Below the pieces are notes generated by a model. The model was not told the origin of the DNA. It worked only from the letters and a program-made list of their open reading frames with translations, and did no database searches. A DNA stretch of 64,000 nt from NCBI GenBank assembly GCA_002633005.1, contig NMRA01000090.1:111758-175757 (forward strand), in the 5' to 3' direction. This DNA comes from Phoronis australis (taxonomy: Eukaryota > Phoronida > Phoronidae). Each line of letters begins with the position of its first letter. Position 1 is the first letter of the stretch. Shown here in pieces: positions 1 through 14,100 of this stretch. The position numbers and the translations under genes were made by a program.

Positions 1-363
1 GGGTGATTTGCCCTTTAATTTCAATTGGATTACGGGAGCATGATTATTAATTACTCTAATGAAACTTTGTTTGAAAATCGTCCAAGCGGCATCGGGGTCA
101 ACAGCGGTGGTAACGGCGCCCCAATCAATCGCCTGTAGATTTCTGAGAAAGTCTTCGTTATCGAAGGTGCGATATGAACGCTTGGTAATGATACGTGGCG
201 GAAACCTAGGGCGACAAGTCTTATACGATGTGAATACAAGATTATGATCACTAATCCCAATGGGTATACTATCAAATGTAAAAACAAGAATAAGATCAAG
301 GCATGTGGAAGTTTTGTCGGTAACCCTTGTGGGCACGTTAATAATATAATTTACACGACATTA
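1..363 (-). mobile_element. LINE (non-LTR retrotransposon) fragment, C-terminal part of APE endonuclease
   Basis: Read on the - strand, about 110 codons run without a stop from near 345 down to base 1. The translation has PTRVTDKTSTCLDLIL, then GISDHNLVF, then RSYRTFDNEDFLRNLQAIDW, and later NNHAPV. The SDH triad followed by LV and the downstream region are typical of the apurinic-like endonuclease and linker of CR1/L2/Jockey-type LINEs. The reverse transcriptase would lie to the left, outside the window. An in-frame TAA near 363 marks a break or the 5' end of the copy. The open frame suggests a fairly young insertion. The exact clade cannot be named from this piece. Confidence 0.8.
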
Positions 364-2023
364 GATCGCAAACTGGATCCGTATGAATAATTTTCATGAA
401 GGCTTTCTATGCATGCTCACATGAACAGTAGTGAATGTTTAAACCACTGAAGTGCCAGCGGATCCCCCCATCTGTACGCTATTTGTACAAGTGTAACAGA
501 GATGGTCATTTCTGTCTTGCCCCCTTGTTTGTGTCTGTAGTTGACACTGGAGCAGCTGATCGAGTTCAGCTTGCTCTACCCATCAAATTGGGACCAAAAA
601 TGGCTGCCATGTTGTCAACTTGTTCCGTGTCAGTCACATACTTTCACTTGATCAGCTGTTCAATGTCAGCTGCTCTGTGTCAACTGTGCCTCCTGTAAAT
701 GCAGCTCATATGTGTATCGTATTTCAATTTGTCTTAGATTAGTGGCATTGTGCACTTTGTAGATCCTTGACATTTTCACGAAATTTTGGCAAATAGGTTT
801 CTATGAAGGAGTTGACACCATTTTTCCATTTTGGGATGATTCAATGAACTTTTAGCTATTTTTTTTCGTCTACCTCTTTCTCTGCCAAGCTGATCAACGG
901 ATCATTAAGAAAATTGGCAGATGTGTTCCTACTGACAAAAACATGACTGATTTTTGTAGTGGCATTTGTTGTATCTGTGGCTGTATCTCCTAAACCTCAG
1001 AATGTTTGTGAAGTTAAGCACGCGTATTCCTATGAACTGGGGCCTGTTCCAAGAAACTGAGTTCATTTTTGTCTTAAGTTTAAGATTTGTCTTAAACTCC
1101 AACTTTGAAACTTCCACATTCTGTTAGTTAGTGAAATTTAAGACAAAACTTACGTCACGCAGTTAATTCAAACTTAATATCTCTTTCTTGAATTGGTTTT
1201 GAGACAAATTTAACTTTTATTTTAAAATTTACTAAAATTTAGGATTTGTCTTAGCTAAGTCAGTTTTGTTGGAACGGACCCCTGGACTGCAGATAGGTAG
1301 ATCTGACTACCACTGTTGTGCCCCCTAGTGGCAATTTGATTTCTCCATGCTTGCCCATGTCTTTAGAGTTCCTTGACAAATTTGGAAATAGTTTTCTGTA
1401 GGAGAGAGGACGGCCATTTTCTCAGTTTTGGACAGGTGCAAGGTGTTTTGCGTCATGTGGTGTCCATTTTTGCATTGCTATTGAACACATCTAAAAGTAT
1501 TCTGTTTGCGTTGCAGTCATGGGTGGCTGCAATAGAATGCTTTGCGTAGCTCTTTTGGCGTATAGATATATAATTGTATGGCAAGAACTAAACGTAAAAT
1601 ATGCAGAAAGGTTAGATTGAAGCTGTTGTATATCTTAAAGGAGAAAACATCCCCACCAATTCTGATCTCATTTCTACTGGGTGTGGCGAAGAACCGGAAC
1701 ATTTTAAATAGCCATAACCTCATAACAAGTAAATGTGGCACACTGATAAGGGTATCATTCTGCAGCTAATATTATGTTAAAGTTTATTTCTGTTGTCATC
1801 TTGCCTTTGAGGCGTTCTATGAATTGTTTGAGGTTTGTCAGTGTTACTGTGTTCTCTGATAACGGATGACCATGTTTCATATGATCTCGAGAGTGTTTTG
1901 TTGCCGTAATAAGTTTTGGCTACTTTGATTAGCTGGATTCTGTTTGGACCACTCGTTTGCTAACTCATGGTCTTAATTAGAGTTAAAAGTCATCTGCTTA
2001 TAAGAACATGTTATCATTTCTAG
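364..2023. other. Myosin intron or upstream flank with repeat monomers
   Basis: No exon is recognised here. Around 760-1440 lie loose monomers of the repeat family described at 6028-6890: text like TTTCTATGAAGGAG near 800 and GTGCCCCCTAGTGGCAATTT near 1320. The stretch 540-720 resembles 54440-54560 (shared words GTTGACACTGGA and GTAAATGC.GCTCAT). A good acceptor (TTCTAG) closes the region at 2023, so at least its right part is an intron of the myosin gene. Confidence 0.5.
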
Positions 2024-2173
2024 CTATTTGACTTGGAAGAGCGCCGTCGAGACAAGATGCCTGATGTCGCTGTACTCATTCAGAAGGTGTATAAGGGCTG
2101 GCATCAACTGATGCTGTTCCGATCTATGAAGGCCAGCCAGATAGTGATAGCATCATACATCAGATGTTATCTG
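2024..2173 (+). CDS. Myosin-I exon: end of converter, IQ1 and first half of IQ2
   Basis: The 50 codons begin LFDLEERRRDKMPDVAVL and contain IQ motif 1 (LIQKVYKGWHQLMLFR), then SQIVIASYIRCYL, which starts IQ2. The acceptor is TTCTAG and the donor GTATGT, phase 0 on both sides. IQ motifs form the calmodulin-binding lever arm. The split of IQ2 at this place matches the MYO1B exon pattern as I know it. The preceding motor exon was not found in the window. Confidence 0.93.
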
Positions 2174-5100
2174 GTATGTGACTCTTAAATATGTTATGAA
2201 TCGGGCGCCCATTGTGTAACTGGGTTGCATTCTGTAGACATCAGAAACTTGTGAAAATTCAAGATCATGCAACTCTTCGGGAGATACAAAAATGCATTAG
2301 AAGTGATGCACTTGAAAACACTTATCTCATAAGTGCCTTACATCTACAAAATGTAGCCCTGTGCCCAGGGATTAACTTTGTCACTGTTACACATTGCTTT
2401 TTGCGAGTTGCCTGGTCAGTCATTGCCATACTTGCCCTTTGGCGAGTTGGGTACTTTTGCGTTCTTGACCCAATTAATCCTCAATCGTATTGGAGATATT
2501 ATCTACAGGTTAATGACATCAACAAATGACAGGAAGTCAGTTTTACAAACAACAGGAAGTCGTTTTTACCAAACCTTGAACAAAAGTCAAATACTTCTAT
2601 TTTTTCATAGTAAATAATGTATAGACGCTGAGATTGGCCAGTAGTGAAATTTTTTGCATTTTTAAAGATTTTGGTGTATCGCTTACATGTGGACTTGTGA
2701 TTGATGCAATGGTCTCCAAACTGCCCATTGTTGGCATTTAATTGACTTAAATTCAAAACAATTCTGATTCAGGAACATAGTATGTATTGGGACAAGTGGA
2801 CTATGAGTTTCAGGCAAAAACTTTTGTTGACTATTAATAAAGTATTTTTTTCATCTTCAATACTCTACCTGGTGAGTACCTGCCTCAACGTAATTTTGAA
2901 ATTTTATAAAACGTTGTGAGTGCAAATACAAAAAACAGTTATGGAGCATTGCACCATTTATTTGAAATTGGGAAATGCAGTTCTAAAAAAATTCAGCAGT
3001 GAAAGAGCTAATGTACGAACTCAACTCAAGACTCGACTCAATCAAAACATTGCTAATCATGTTGCATTATTTGAGTACAAAATTTGTAAACTATTGGAAG
3101 CGTAACATGCAATTCGTCAATTTTCAAGTCGAGTTTCAAGAACAGAGTTTAGACGCTGTGTGGTCTCATCTCAGTTGTTGAGACCAGCTGTGTTATGTAG
3201 TCTACTATGTGTTATGCCTCAATTCAGCTAATTTTGTTATGTTATCAAACATCTAATGGTCTCGAGACTAACTGCAAGTGAATTGAGTCACACTGTTGTG
3301 TGTGAAGTTCATTCTTTGCCCATGAAAATTCTGCAAAAATACAGATAAAGTTTCATCATGTCACATTGTGTCTGGTGTGCAGATGGCTTTAGTTAGGCTG
3401 CATTCTGTAGATACATGAAGCATGTCCAGCAAGAAGTTTTCACTGATGGAACTATTCTACAATTATTCTAATCCCACCTACCAATCATTTCTGCAATGGC
3501 CACCATTTTACTTACTACGTTGTCTTAAGCATTCTTGCAAAACACTTGCCTTTAACAGAACAGGTGATTTTGCGTGGACTTGTGGATCTTGTGTTTTTGC
3601 TTGTTTGTTTGGAGTACACCCCTGCATCCCTGCACCCCTGGTTGCGTCTTACCCGTAAAGTTACCAGGAACGTCTTTTTTAAATGTGAATCTGTGTTGGA
3701 AGCCACTTGACTCTGTTGACATGTACACTTTTGGAAGTCAGTGTAAAACAGATGAAAACTAGGAAGATACACTGACAGTGCATCTTAGTGTCCATCTTGT
3801 CTGATAAGTGAGCTAAATAGCACACAGATCACGGTTTATTCAACTTTTTCAGGAGTAATTTTTGCGAGCTTACGAAGATTACAGCATCCCATTCGTTCAT
3901 TGTCCCCTACCACGTGTTGGCGTGACGCAAGGGACATAGTACTCACAACGTACATCCTTGCATCCTATCTCAAGAACAAAGCTTTAGATTTTGTTCATAT
4001 TTTGTCTCGGGGTCTAGGTGGAGCAACTCCAGGTGCTGGTCAATATTGGTCACCTTGACATTATTTTCAAGGGCACAGCCAGAAAATGAAGTTGGACTTC
4101 AAAAAATGCTATGGGGGTGATGTCTCAAGAAGGAAACTTTGATGGCATATCACATGAACGTAGCTTTAGATTTTGGTGATTTCACATTTTTAACATGTGT
4201 GTATCCCAAGGCGGCTTGGGACAGTTGTCATCCTATATTACAAAATGCTTGTTGTATCCTGGTACTCATTGTCACCTGAGTTAACTGGATGCCAAAATTC
4301 ATATTCTGATCTTGTATTTAAGTGCTCAATCACTCTGCAAAATCAACAAGTGTGGTTCATTTTGTTATTCATTAGTAACAACTGTATTCATGACTACTCG
4401 TCTGTTTTATACATTTCAGTCCAGAAGAGCCTATCTCAAGCAGAAGAATGCAGCCATTTGTATAGCAGCCTTTGCCCGAGGATGGCTGGTATGTTATGAG
4501 CTTGAACATCTTTTGACAGTTGTATATTGAAGTAACATTACAAACGTGTTACAGTTGCAATCAGTATCTACACCAAAATTAATAAAAACAAATTGTTGTT
4601 GATAAATTTATAAATATTCACACTCGTCACAATTTTTAATCTAGTGACACCAGTATTTAATTGAAAATTTATTTGTAATGTTTGGATGATGTCTGTTTGA
4701 CCAAAACATGCTTTTAGTAAATTTGTACTTTGGTAAAAAAGTGCCGAACTCAGGTATTCAGGAATGAAATGAAATGAAATTAGTAAATAGGACAAGGCAT
4801 CAAGGTAATGACAGTGGCGGGTTGGGCTTGACACCTCCGGTAATTGCTGTATTGCAGGGCAACACACATCTGTGCACGTCTGCTCAATTTGGGCTGGTAT
4901 TGATAAACTAGTAGGAATGCTGTCGTGAAGGTGATGATGTATAATGATGATTATTTTTCCTAAAACTTCTGTACCTCCGAGTGACAAACATTTGTGTCAC
5001 TGCCTCAGTCGGGGAACTTCATAAAATGTGGCAGTATGTTTCTATTAAGGAGAGGGATGACTCTTATCCATTTTTGGATGGTTCTGATACGTGCTATGCC

Positions 5101-8100
5101 ACCTAGCGACAGTTTTAGAAATATGGTTCTGTTTTGGCATCTGTCTCTGTGTCTGCCAAACTGCTTGAAGGACAGTCATGAAATTTTGCCCGATGTGTAC
5201 TTATTAATCTGAGTAATTCTTATTCTGGAACTCATATGACTTTTGCTGTGCCTCTGGCACCAGTTCGCAATTTGCTTGTCAAAAGACATGTTCCGTCAAT
5301 GCTTCCCTGTGCCCAGTCACCACAAGCAACACCACTGTGTTAGCTTGCATTATTGTTCACAAAACTGTGCTACAAAGAGTGCTTGTCACCTTTCTTGTTA
5401 ACGATAATCCTCCGTGAATGCACTGACAGCCTATGCTGCTCATTTTGGGGGAAATTTTAATTATATGAATGTGATTTCAAGCAATTTGAAATAATTATCA
5501 CCCATTTTGTGAGACCATTGACCTCCAAACATCATTGTTAGTTTTTATGGCTGAACACCTGCAGAAACTCTAGAAATGACTACCTATGCCACTGAAAATA
5601 GGCTAGAGATTGGTGTAAATAGTTATTATAAAAATGATGACACGATCTTGTTATAATTGTATGGTTGCTATCCACAGGCCAGAAAGCTTGCTGCCCAGCT
5701 CCGTCATGAAAAGCGCTGCCTGTGGGCTGTAGGAGTGATTAAAGCTTATTTCATTGGTTGGCAGACGAGAAAAGAGTACCGGAAGTTACTGCCTTCCATA
5801 GCGAGTACCAAACTCGTTGGATTTGTACGCAATGGACTGGTGCGTGACGTAGATATCGCAGGTTGATGTATCTGACTGTGCAAATTCTGATAGATTCTTC
5901 GGATTTTAATTACTCTTTCATAACCACATTTAAAAATATTCATATATTTGAGACAAAACTGGCATCAAAACATAGACTGTTGAATTAGGCCACCTGCCAT
6001 TAAAAAATTGGTCTAAACTTGGTTTTTTATGCGCCCACTTATTTATATGTGGTCGCATATTGCCGTCATCTCTGTCTGTCCGGGCGGCCGCAGCTGTATC
6101 TCCTAAACCCCTCACAAGATCTTGATGAGATTTGGCAGTTGTCTTCCTATGAAGCTGACGACAGACGATGACGAATTTCAGACCTCTCCGACTACCGTTG
6201 TGCCCCCCTGGTGGCAATTTTAGTTTTTTACGCTTACCTCTGTATCTTCGGAAGTCCTCAACGTAGGTTCATAAAATTTGGAATATAGACATCTATTTGT
6301 GAGATGAAAGTATCCTCTCGTTTTCGGATGGATGCGACGTAGTTTGCGCCACCTAGTTGCCATTTTTACTGTTTTCGAGTCTGTTTTTTGGGGTCCACCC
6401 CTCTATCAACCAAAGCGCTCTAAGGATGATTGTAAAAATTGGCATGTATGTTCTTATCGTGAAGAGGATGGCTGATGACGATTTTCCAATGACTTCTAGT
6501 ACTATGGCGCCTCCTAGTGGCAGTTTTGTGTTTTTTTCGCCCATGGCTGTATCTCCTAAGTCCTCTGCAGAATGTTTATTAAATTTAGCAAGTGTATGTA
6601 ATGGTATATGACATTGACAACAAAAGACGACAACTTTCAGACGGATCCGATTAAGCTTTGTTTCCTAGTGGCAATTTTATTTTTTCCCTTTTGTTAAAGT
6701 TTCTTGATGGATTTTCATGAAATGTGGTAAATAGCCTTCTGTTAAAAAGCGGTGACATTTTCCAGTTTTTTGATGGATTCGAAATATTTTGCACTATGTA
6801 GTGGCCATTTTTATGATACAAATAATCACCCTAGAAGCACACTGTTTGTAGTGCATTCGTGGGCGCATTTCAACGCTTCGTGTTGCTCTTGTACATGGAT
6901 TAGAAGTGATGTTTGGACTTTGGAAGACCTGACAATTTGATTTAGTTGGCTTATCCCTGCAGTTATTAGGTTCATTGTGGATTTAGTTGGCTTATCCCTA
7001 CAGTTATTGGTGTTTGTTGATTTAGTAGGGTTATCCCTATAGTTCTTTGTTTATTGTTGGATGGGGTAGACTTCTCAGAATTATTAGCTTTCGCCAGAGC
7101 CAACTAAATCCGTTGTTTTTTGTGATTTTATTTTTGTACTTCAATCGCCAATTCTCGTTGTCTCCAGATTTTCACTGTAATCAAGGCTGGTGTCTTTACC
7201 TGTTAAAAAGTCTTAAAAATATTCTGCCATTTGTCAAGTGGAGTTTAGTAGGAGTTTGATTTCACAATGAAGCTGGCCTCGTAAAATCAATGTTTTCGAG
7301 GAAAATGTCCCTAATTTAGAGCGCAATATAGCTGACAAGTGAAATTATATTTTCAATAAAATGCTTTCCTTATTCAAGTTTTGTGTCACAGTTACCATCT
7401 AGCAAAGTTTTGAAGCCCTTGAAAAATGAAAAGGGCATTTTAGGCCATTATTTGTGTCTGAAATTTGTTAGATTTTATTGTTAAGTGGATGACTGGTTAC
7501 TGTTTTGCAGGAAAATCAAGTTGTCGAAATTCATGGATTTCCAACACCAGAACTGGTAGTCATATTAATTTATGGTACATCTTTACTTTCACTGCCTGGT
7601 GTGAAATCTTTTTGTCACCTGCTGAACTATTTGTTTGCTGGTTTTTGTGCTAATCCTGGAGACCCTAGAATTGCTTCTTCGTTTTTATGTTTGGAATCCA
7701 GTTGTAAATTGCTTCAATAGCTGATTTATGAAATAGCTGTCGCATGTTGAAATTCACAATCCTGCCAGACAGAGATTAGGTGTTTGGTGGACAGGGGTTT
7801 AGCGCCACCTACAGATCCCATGTAATAGGACAGGAGTTTCAATCTACTGGTATAAACAGTGTTTTAATACCTTTTCTATGGTCATACCACTCAAAATATC
7901 CATGGATGAAGGACATCATGTGCCATACACTTCACATTGCAAAAAGAATCCATGCCCTGTGAAGTCAGTGGCTGCAGCTGATGAAGGGATATCAAAAAGC
8001 TATAAATTAGTGAACTTTAGTAGCCCAATTAAACAATAGGAGGGGATGACACTGGGGTTTATTACTCTGTTTTTGGAATAATGAACCAATGTGTACAAAG

Positions 8101-11100
8101 TGAGTTTCTGTCCAGATCAAGGGAAAATCTATTTTGCGCTCTCATTACTCTACAGAGCGCCTATATGAAAAGTCCGCTATTGGTGTGCCAGAGTTTTGAC
8201 TCATTTTGCCTGAATATTGGGTTTACCCTAAGCCCTTAAAAATTATTCACTTTTCTACAGAAATGAACCAACAGTCTGTCATGATAGGCAGACACTGTAG
8301 TGAGTAGCCATGAGTTATTGTGACGTCAACTACAGGTTTTGGGAGTGTTTGATATTCGGCTTACAGGTTTTTTACCAAAATGGTATCTTGTCATCCAAAG
8401 TAATTTTAGGTTCTAACATGTGGATAGAGGCTAAAAAATTGTAGAAATTCCTCCTTTTAATGATTTATGATTTGAGAGAACATATCAGAATACAGAATTT
8501 ATCTAGACAGTCAAGTATGTTACTGTGACAATTGCAGTGTAATTCTGAAGTATGTTTAAAAGGCAACAACAATTTCAAAACTGCCAATATGCCTCTTTAA
8601 AATAGTTTTTTGAACTTTAAAGAAATTTGAAATTTAACAATTATGCTCTTTCATTTTTGTGAAAAAAATTATTTTGGTGAAACCTAATTGTTCAACAAAT
8701 TGGGCGTACATTTTTTGTTCATGCTAAATGAGGGTAACCTCGGCACTGTGTCATAGATTTTTGTATCCATAAACTGCCAGCGTTTATGCTAATGATGCAG
8801 TGTGTCAAATGTATTCTAACGAAATTTCAAAGTCTATATGTCCGGTATTAAACTAATTGATCCTGCTCTTTAATTAAGAAATTCATGTACACCAAGTTAA
8901 ATCTCACAACATACTTTCAGAAACGCCGTTACTTAATCAACCTATCCAAGACACTGCCTAGCACCTCACCTGTGGACAAAACCTGGCCGAACCCTCCTGC
9001 TAGGCTGATGGAGACGAGCGATGTCTTGAGAACACTTCACCACAAGTGGAGGGTATTATTTAAAGGCTAAAACAACCTTTTTTCATGTCATTTTTTGCAA
9101 AAATAAGGTTTGTTGATTATCCTAGACATATTTTTCACTTGATCACAGCTTTTCGTAATTTAATTATTCATTTTCTGCTCCAGAAGTGACGTTTTGGGAA
9201 GCAAAAATTTTACGCTAATTTCTTTTCATATAGTGTGACTGTGAGAGCAGTCGAGTCAGTCATTGTTCTATCTCGGTTGTGAAAAGTTCGGTCGTTGTTT
9301 GCTTTTGTTTACGAGTCATTCAACATGCCACACTGTTGCTGCATACCGGGATGTACTCATTATAGCCTAGAGCCTGTAAGCAGCCCTGCTGCAATGTTGA
9401 GTAGTGGGAGTTAATACAGGCCCAGTTCGACACCCAGTGAAGAGGATAGTTTGTCGTTCAATGAACAGATTGGTGAGCCGAGCTTTGATAAGTTTATTGT
9501 GGACTTGTCTAAAGTATTGGAGCTATTTAGAAGGTGCCAGGTGTGTGGCGTGGGAATCACATGGCGGGATGTAAGCAGTTTGTGTGCTCAGGTCAATATC
9601 CAGTGGGAGTGTGTTGCGGGACACTCGGGCAAGTTGTTCCTCTGTGCGTGAGACGATAATGAGAACATGGCGGTACGCAGCAGCAAAAGTGTGGCATGTT
9701 GACTAACTCATATTCAAACGCAAACGACGACCGAACTTGTCAAAATTGAGATAGAACAATAATTGACTCAGCAGCTCTCACAGTCAGGCTATAAGAAAAT
9801 ATATTGGTGTGAAATTCTGGCCTCCCAAAACATCACTTCCGGAGTAGAGGACGAGTAATTGTTTAAATTACTAAAAAGCTGTAATATGTCTGGGATAATC
9901 AACGAACTTTATTTTTGCTAAAAGTGACATGAGAAAGGGTTGCCTTCACCTTTAACCTGGGCACAGCAAGGCTTGCAGTTGAGACTGTTGCGAAAATGTT
10001 CTTTTTGTAACACTTGGCCTAATATGCATAATTAGTGTCTAGCATTTGATACGCTATTGTTGACATTTGTGAACCTATCCCTGGGGAAAAAACACTGGCC
10101 TGACACATATCCCATGTCAGCAAATTTTTACTACAGTTATCAAGGTTTTGTATACGTTCACCATTTGTTCTTTTTGAACATTGCTGTTGTCCTTTGGTTA
10201 TGTTGATCTAATTAGTACTTGTTACTGTGGCTTGTAAATGGAGAATTAACATCCACTATTTTTGTTAATGGCAGTGTGACAGACACCGGCAGAAGTTCAA
10301 CACACTTCAAAGGCAAGTGATGAGGGAAAAAGTAATGGCCAGTGAACTGTTCAAAGATAAAAAGTCAAGTTATCCACAGAGGTTTGTTAGATAACATTTA
10401 AAAGACATGTCTTTATGATCACCACCTCCCAAGTCTTCTTAATCACACTCTCATATTTATTTCATACCACAATAAATCCTTTTAGCAATGAAAACGTAAA
10501 TATAGTGGATCCTATTTTTGTCATGTTATACAAAGTCAGGTAGAATATCCTGGTTATTGTCATGAATTATCAAAAAAATGATCATTTCCCATTAAACCCA
10601 ATGTAAAATAACACGCAATGTCATGATTTCATGGTCATATTCCTAGATAGTAACGAAACTAAACTCGCTGTTTATTATCATGTGCAGTGATATAGGATAT
10701 CACAAGGGGGGCAACATTTTGTCTGTAAACATTTGCGCAAAGCACGAAGTAGATGTGCACAGAACCGAATGGGGGGAGGTGAGGAGGGGTGTTTGCCCCC
10801 CTCCCGCCAGGAAAATTTTTCTGTTTTTTCCTCTAAATATCAAGCATTTTCCTTGATTCCTGAAGTATTATCTAAGAAAAAAGGCAAAGAAAGAAACAAA
10901 AAACACTGAAAACGTATCAAACTTGAAAAACTGCAATTGTTACAGATTCCATTTTCTTTAAAAAATGCAGTAATTTTCTAAATTGCACAGTGAAGCAGAT
11001 GACGTAAACGGTGTCGTAGTGTCGCCACAGCCGGTCGTCTGGGATATCGCGGGAAAGCCTATACTTTGCCATAGTTCTGTTTCGATTGTGCCATGTTCCA

Positions 11101-14100
11101 AATTTGACACTTGAAATTGGATCTGAGCCCCCCAAACACACTAAAACTGCACACCATTTAAATCTTGTGCATGTGTATCATCGCTTCTCTTTCTAAAAAT
11201 CAACAATACAATTCATCTTCATTTCAAAACTCAGCTCTTGGAGTAAAAATCTGTTGTTTCCTGTTTAGTTGTTTGACTCGTGAAAAAATGGGATTTTGAA
11301 GTGCAGAGAACTGGGACAAGTGTGGGTTGGTCAAATAGCATGTTGTTGAAATTATGTTTGAACACGATAAAACATTCAAGTTCAATTATATATAGAACAT
11401 GAAGCAGTATACGACATTCAAGTGACTAAACACATGTCGAGAGAAAACTAAGGTATTTTAATACTGGAAGGTTGAAGTTAAACTAGTACCAGCTGACTAA
11501 TTTAAGGATTTGGGGAGTACCTTCGACTGTCATCATTTAAATAAAAAATTATTGCATTTAGTCTGGTAAACGTTGTATAAGTATCTTGTATTCTTAGTTC
11601 TTGTTCCAGAACTTTCTGAGTAGTGATTAACAATTTTGAAAATAGGGCGTTCCCTGAAGAAAAATTCAACCATTTCTTGTTTGGACCACTGTTGCAAGCA
11701 AAAGGCATGAAGCAGCATTCAGAGTTATGTTACTATTATTAATTTCATTTATCTTTCAGTGTCAGCCAACCATTCAAAGGTACCTATGTGGCCTTGGGTC
11801 AAAACCCCAAGTGGACGAAAATTGCATCAAGTACTGCAGAGAGCCATCTGCTCTTCTCTGACCATGTGAACAAAGTGAACCGCTCAGATGGAAAGGTATG
11901 ATCCAAAACAGACTCTTGTACCTGAAGAAATGAATACCAGTGATGGGCTGGTGATCAATAAAAAAATTGATTATGTTCAAGTACTCCTGCTTGATTCTCA
12001 CAATTGATTAATCAGGTGCATAATTTTACGGAAATAATGGACATTTTCTGTGTAAACAAAATCAATAAATCAGTAGAATTATCACTTTGAAGTGGAACTT
12101 GCAGGCTAATTCTTTATCTCCATGACTACTTGGCCAAATTAGTTTGAAACACAATACAAGGTAACAACATGAATATTGAAGTAGGTTGAAAATTGACAAA
12201 TGTTTTTAAGAACGAGTTTTGTGATGAAAATGATCCGCTGCAAATCACTGAACTGGGTCCAGGAAATATCGTGACATGGTGCTGGGGACGAACCCTGCAT
12301 GATGTGGGCCTATGTGAGGCCGTGAAATATGTCATTCATGGAAAGGTCATCTATTTGCAGATTGTTTTGGTTTTCACATTAAAATTTACAGTTGCCATTG
12401 AATACAACTGAACTTTGTTTAGCATAGATTATGTTGAAATAGCACTGTCGTTTGGTTTTTGTTATACATTAGCATAGTTAGGGGCATGCCTTTGTTATTG
12501 TCATAGCAAAGTAACCCCTAGCCGATTTTACGAAAACTTTATGAAAACTATGTTATGTCTCAAAAACGCTGTTAGGATTTTGCTTTAAAATGCCTAGTGT
12601 TCATGTACCGAGCAATATACGAATTAGGCCGCTGTTTTTTTTTTTTTGTACAAAAATGCCTTGTATTTTGCAACTAACTATTAGTAAGTGAATAATCAAA
12701 AATTTACAAACAGTGTTTTTGAGAAATAACGTAGTTATCCTTTTTGAAAAGGTAATACCAAAATCGGATGTGGTGGTTATTTTGCTGTGAATGTACCTTT
12801 TTGCTCATGAAAATTTGACTGAAAAACTTGGTCTCATGCCAATAGACACAGTAGTAAGAAGCATATTGTTAGAATCCCCAATCTTTCTCCTTTCAGAATA
12901 TACTTCTAATGGTTGACAAAGCATAGTTTTTCAATATTTGAGTTGAGGTCAATTATTATGGTCCTAGATAACCTTAAGACAGGATTTGATGATTGAGTGT
13001 TATGTTGATACCAACTGGAATTATTACTGAGTGATATTTCCTTTTTATGCGCCTACATATTTATGTGTGGACGCATTATGCCATGATCTCCGTCCGTCCG
13101 GGCAGCGTCTGTCCGGCGTCCATCCGTCCGACGTCCGCTGCTCTAACTTGAAAACCGTTTGACGTATGTTCTTAAGATTTTGCAGATGTGTTCCTTTCAT
13201 GGATGTTACAGCAGGAGCGAACTTTCAAACAGATTTGACTACCGGTCTGCCCCCTACTGGCAATTTTAGTGTTTTATGCTTACCTCTACATCTTCAAAGG
13301 TCTTCCGCATATTTACATAAAATTTGGATTGAGTGAGATGATGCTATCCACCCGTTTTCGGATAGATCCGACGTAATTTGCGCCACCTAGTGGCCATTTT
13401 ACTGTTTTCGAGTATGTTTTTAGTTGTCCACCCCTCTATCAACCAAACCACTCTAAGGATGATTGTGGAAATTGGCATGTATGTAGTACTACTTACTTCT
13501 TACTATGAAGAGGACGGCTGAGGATGGTTTTCCGACGATTTCAACGACTGTGGCGCCTCCTAGTGGCAGTTTTGTTTTTTGCGCCTATGGCTGTATCTCC
13601 TAAACTGTCTGCAGGATCTTTACTAAATTTAGTAAGTGCATTTATATGATGTTGACAAAGGACGACGACGACTTTCTGACAGATTTGATTACTGGTGTGC
13701 CCCCTGTGGCACTTTTATTTTTTTATGTTAACCTCTGTATTTTCAAAGGTTCTCAACGTATTTTCAAAAAATTTGGCGTACTGGCTTCTGTTAATGTGGT
13801 GACGCTATCTTTCCATTTTCAAATGGATTCGACTTAGTTTGCGCCACCTAGTGGCCATTTTTGGGTCTGTTTTTTGGCGTCCACCCCTCTATCAACCAAA
13901 TCACTTTCAGGATAATTGTGAGAATTGGCATGTACGTTTATGATATGAAGGAGACGGCTGACGATGACTTTCCGATGACTTTTGCTAATGTGGCGCCTCC
14001 TCCTAGTGGCATTTTCGGGTTTTTTTTGCGCTCATCGCTGTATCTCTTAAACCGTGTGCAGTATCTTTAGTAAATTTAATAATTGTATTTATATGATGTT

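Noticed and set aside
2212-2529. 105-codon open frame just after the first myosin exon
   Set aside because: It starts inside the intron after a good donor, has no homology and no acceptor.
4568-4987. 139-codon open frame on the - strand
   Set aside because: It runs through a microsatellite and AT-rich DNA with no recognisable domain; it may overlap a LINE tail, but the frame itself carries no reverse-transcriptase motif.
7511-7720. Segment after TTTTGCAG resembling an exon in the myosin intron
   Set aside because: Its translation has no counterpart in the myosin tail, and the exons on both sides (5678-5839 and 8921-9052) already join in phase 0 at the expected place.
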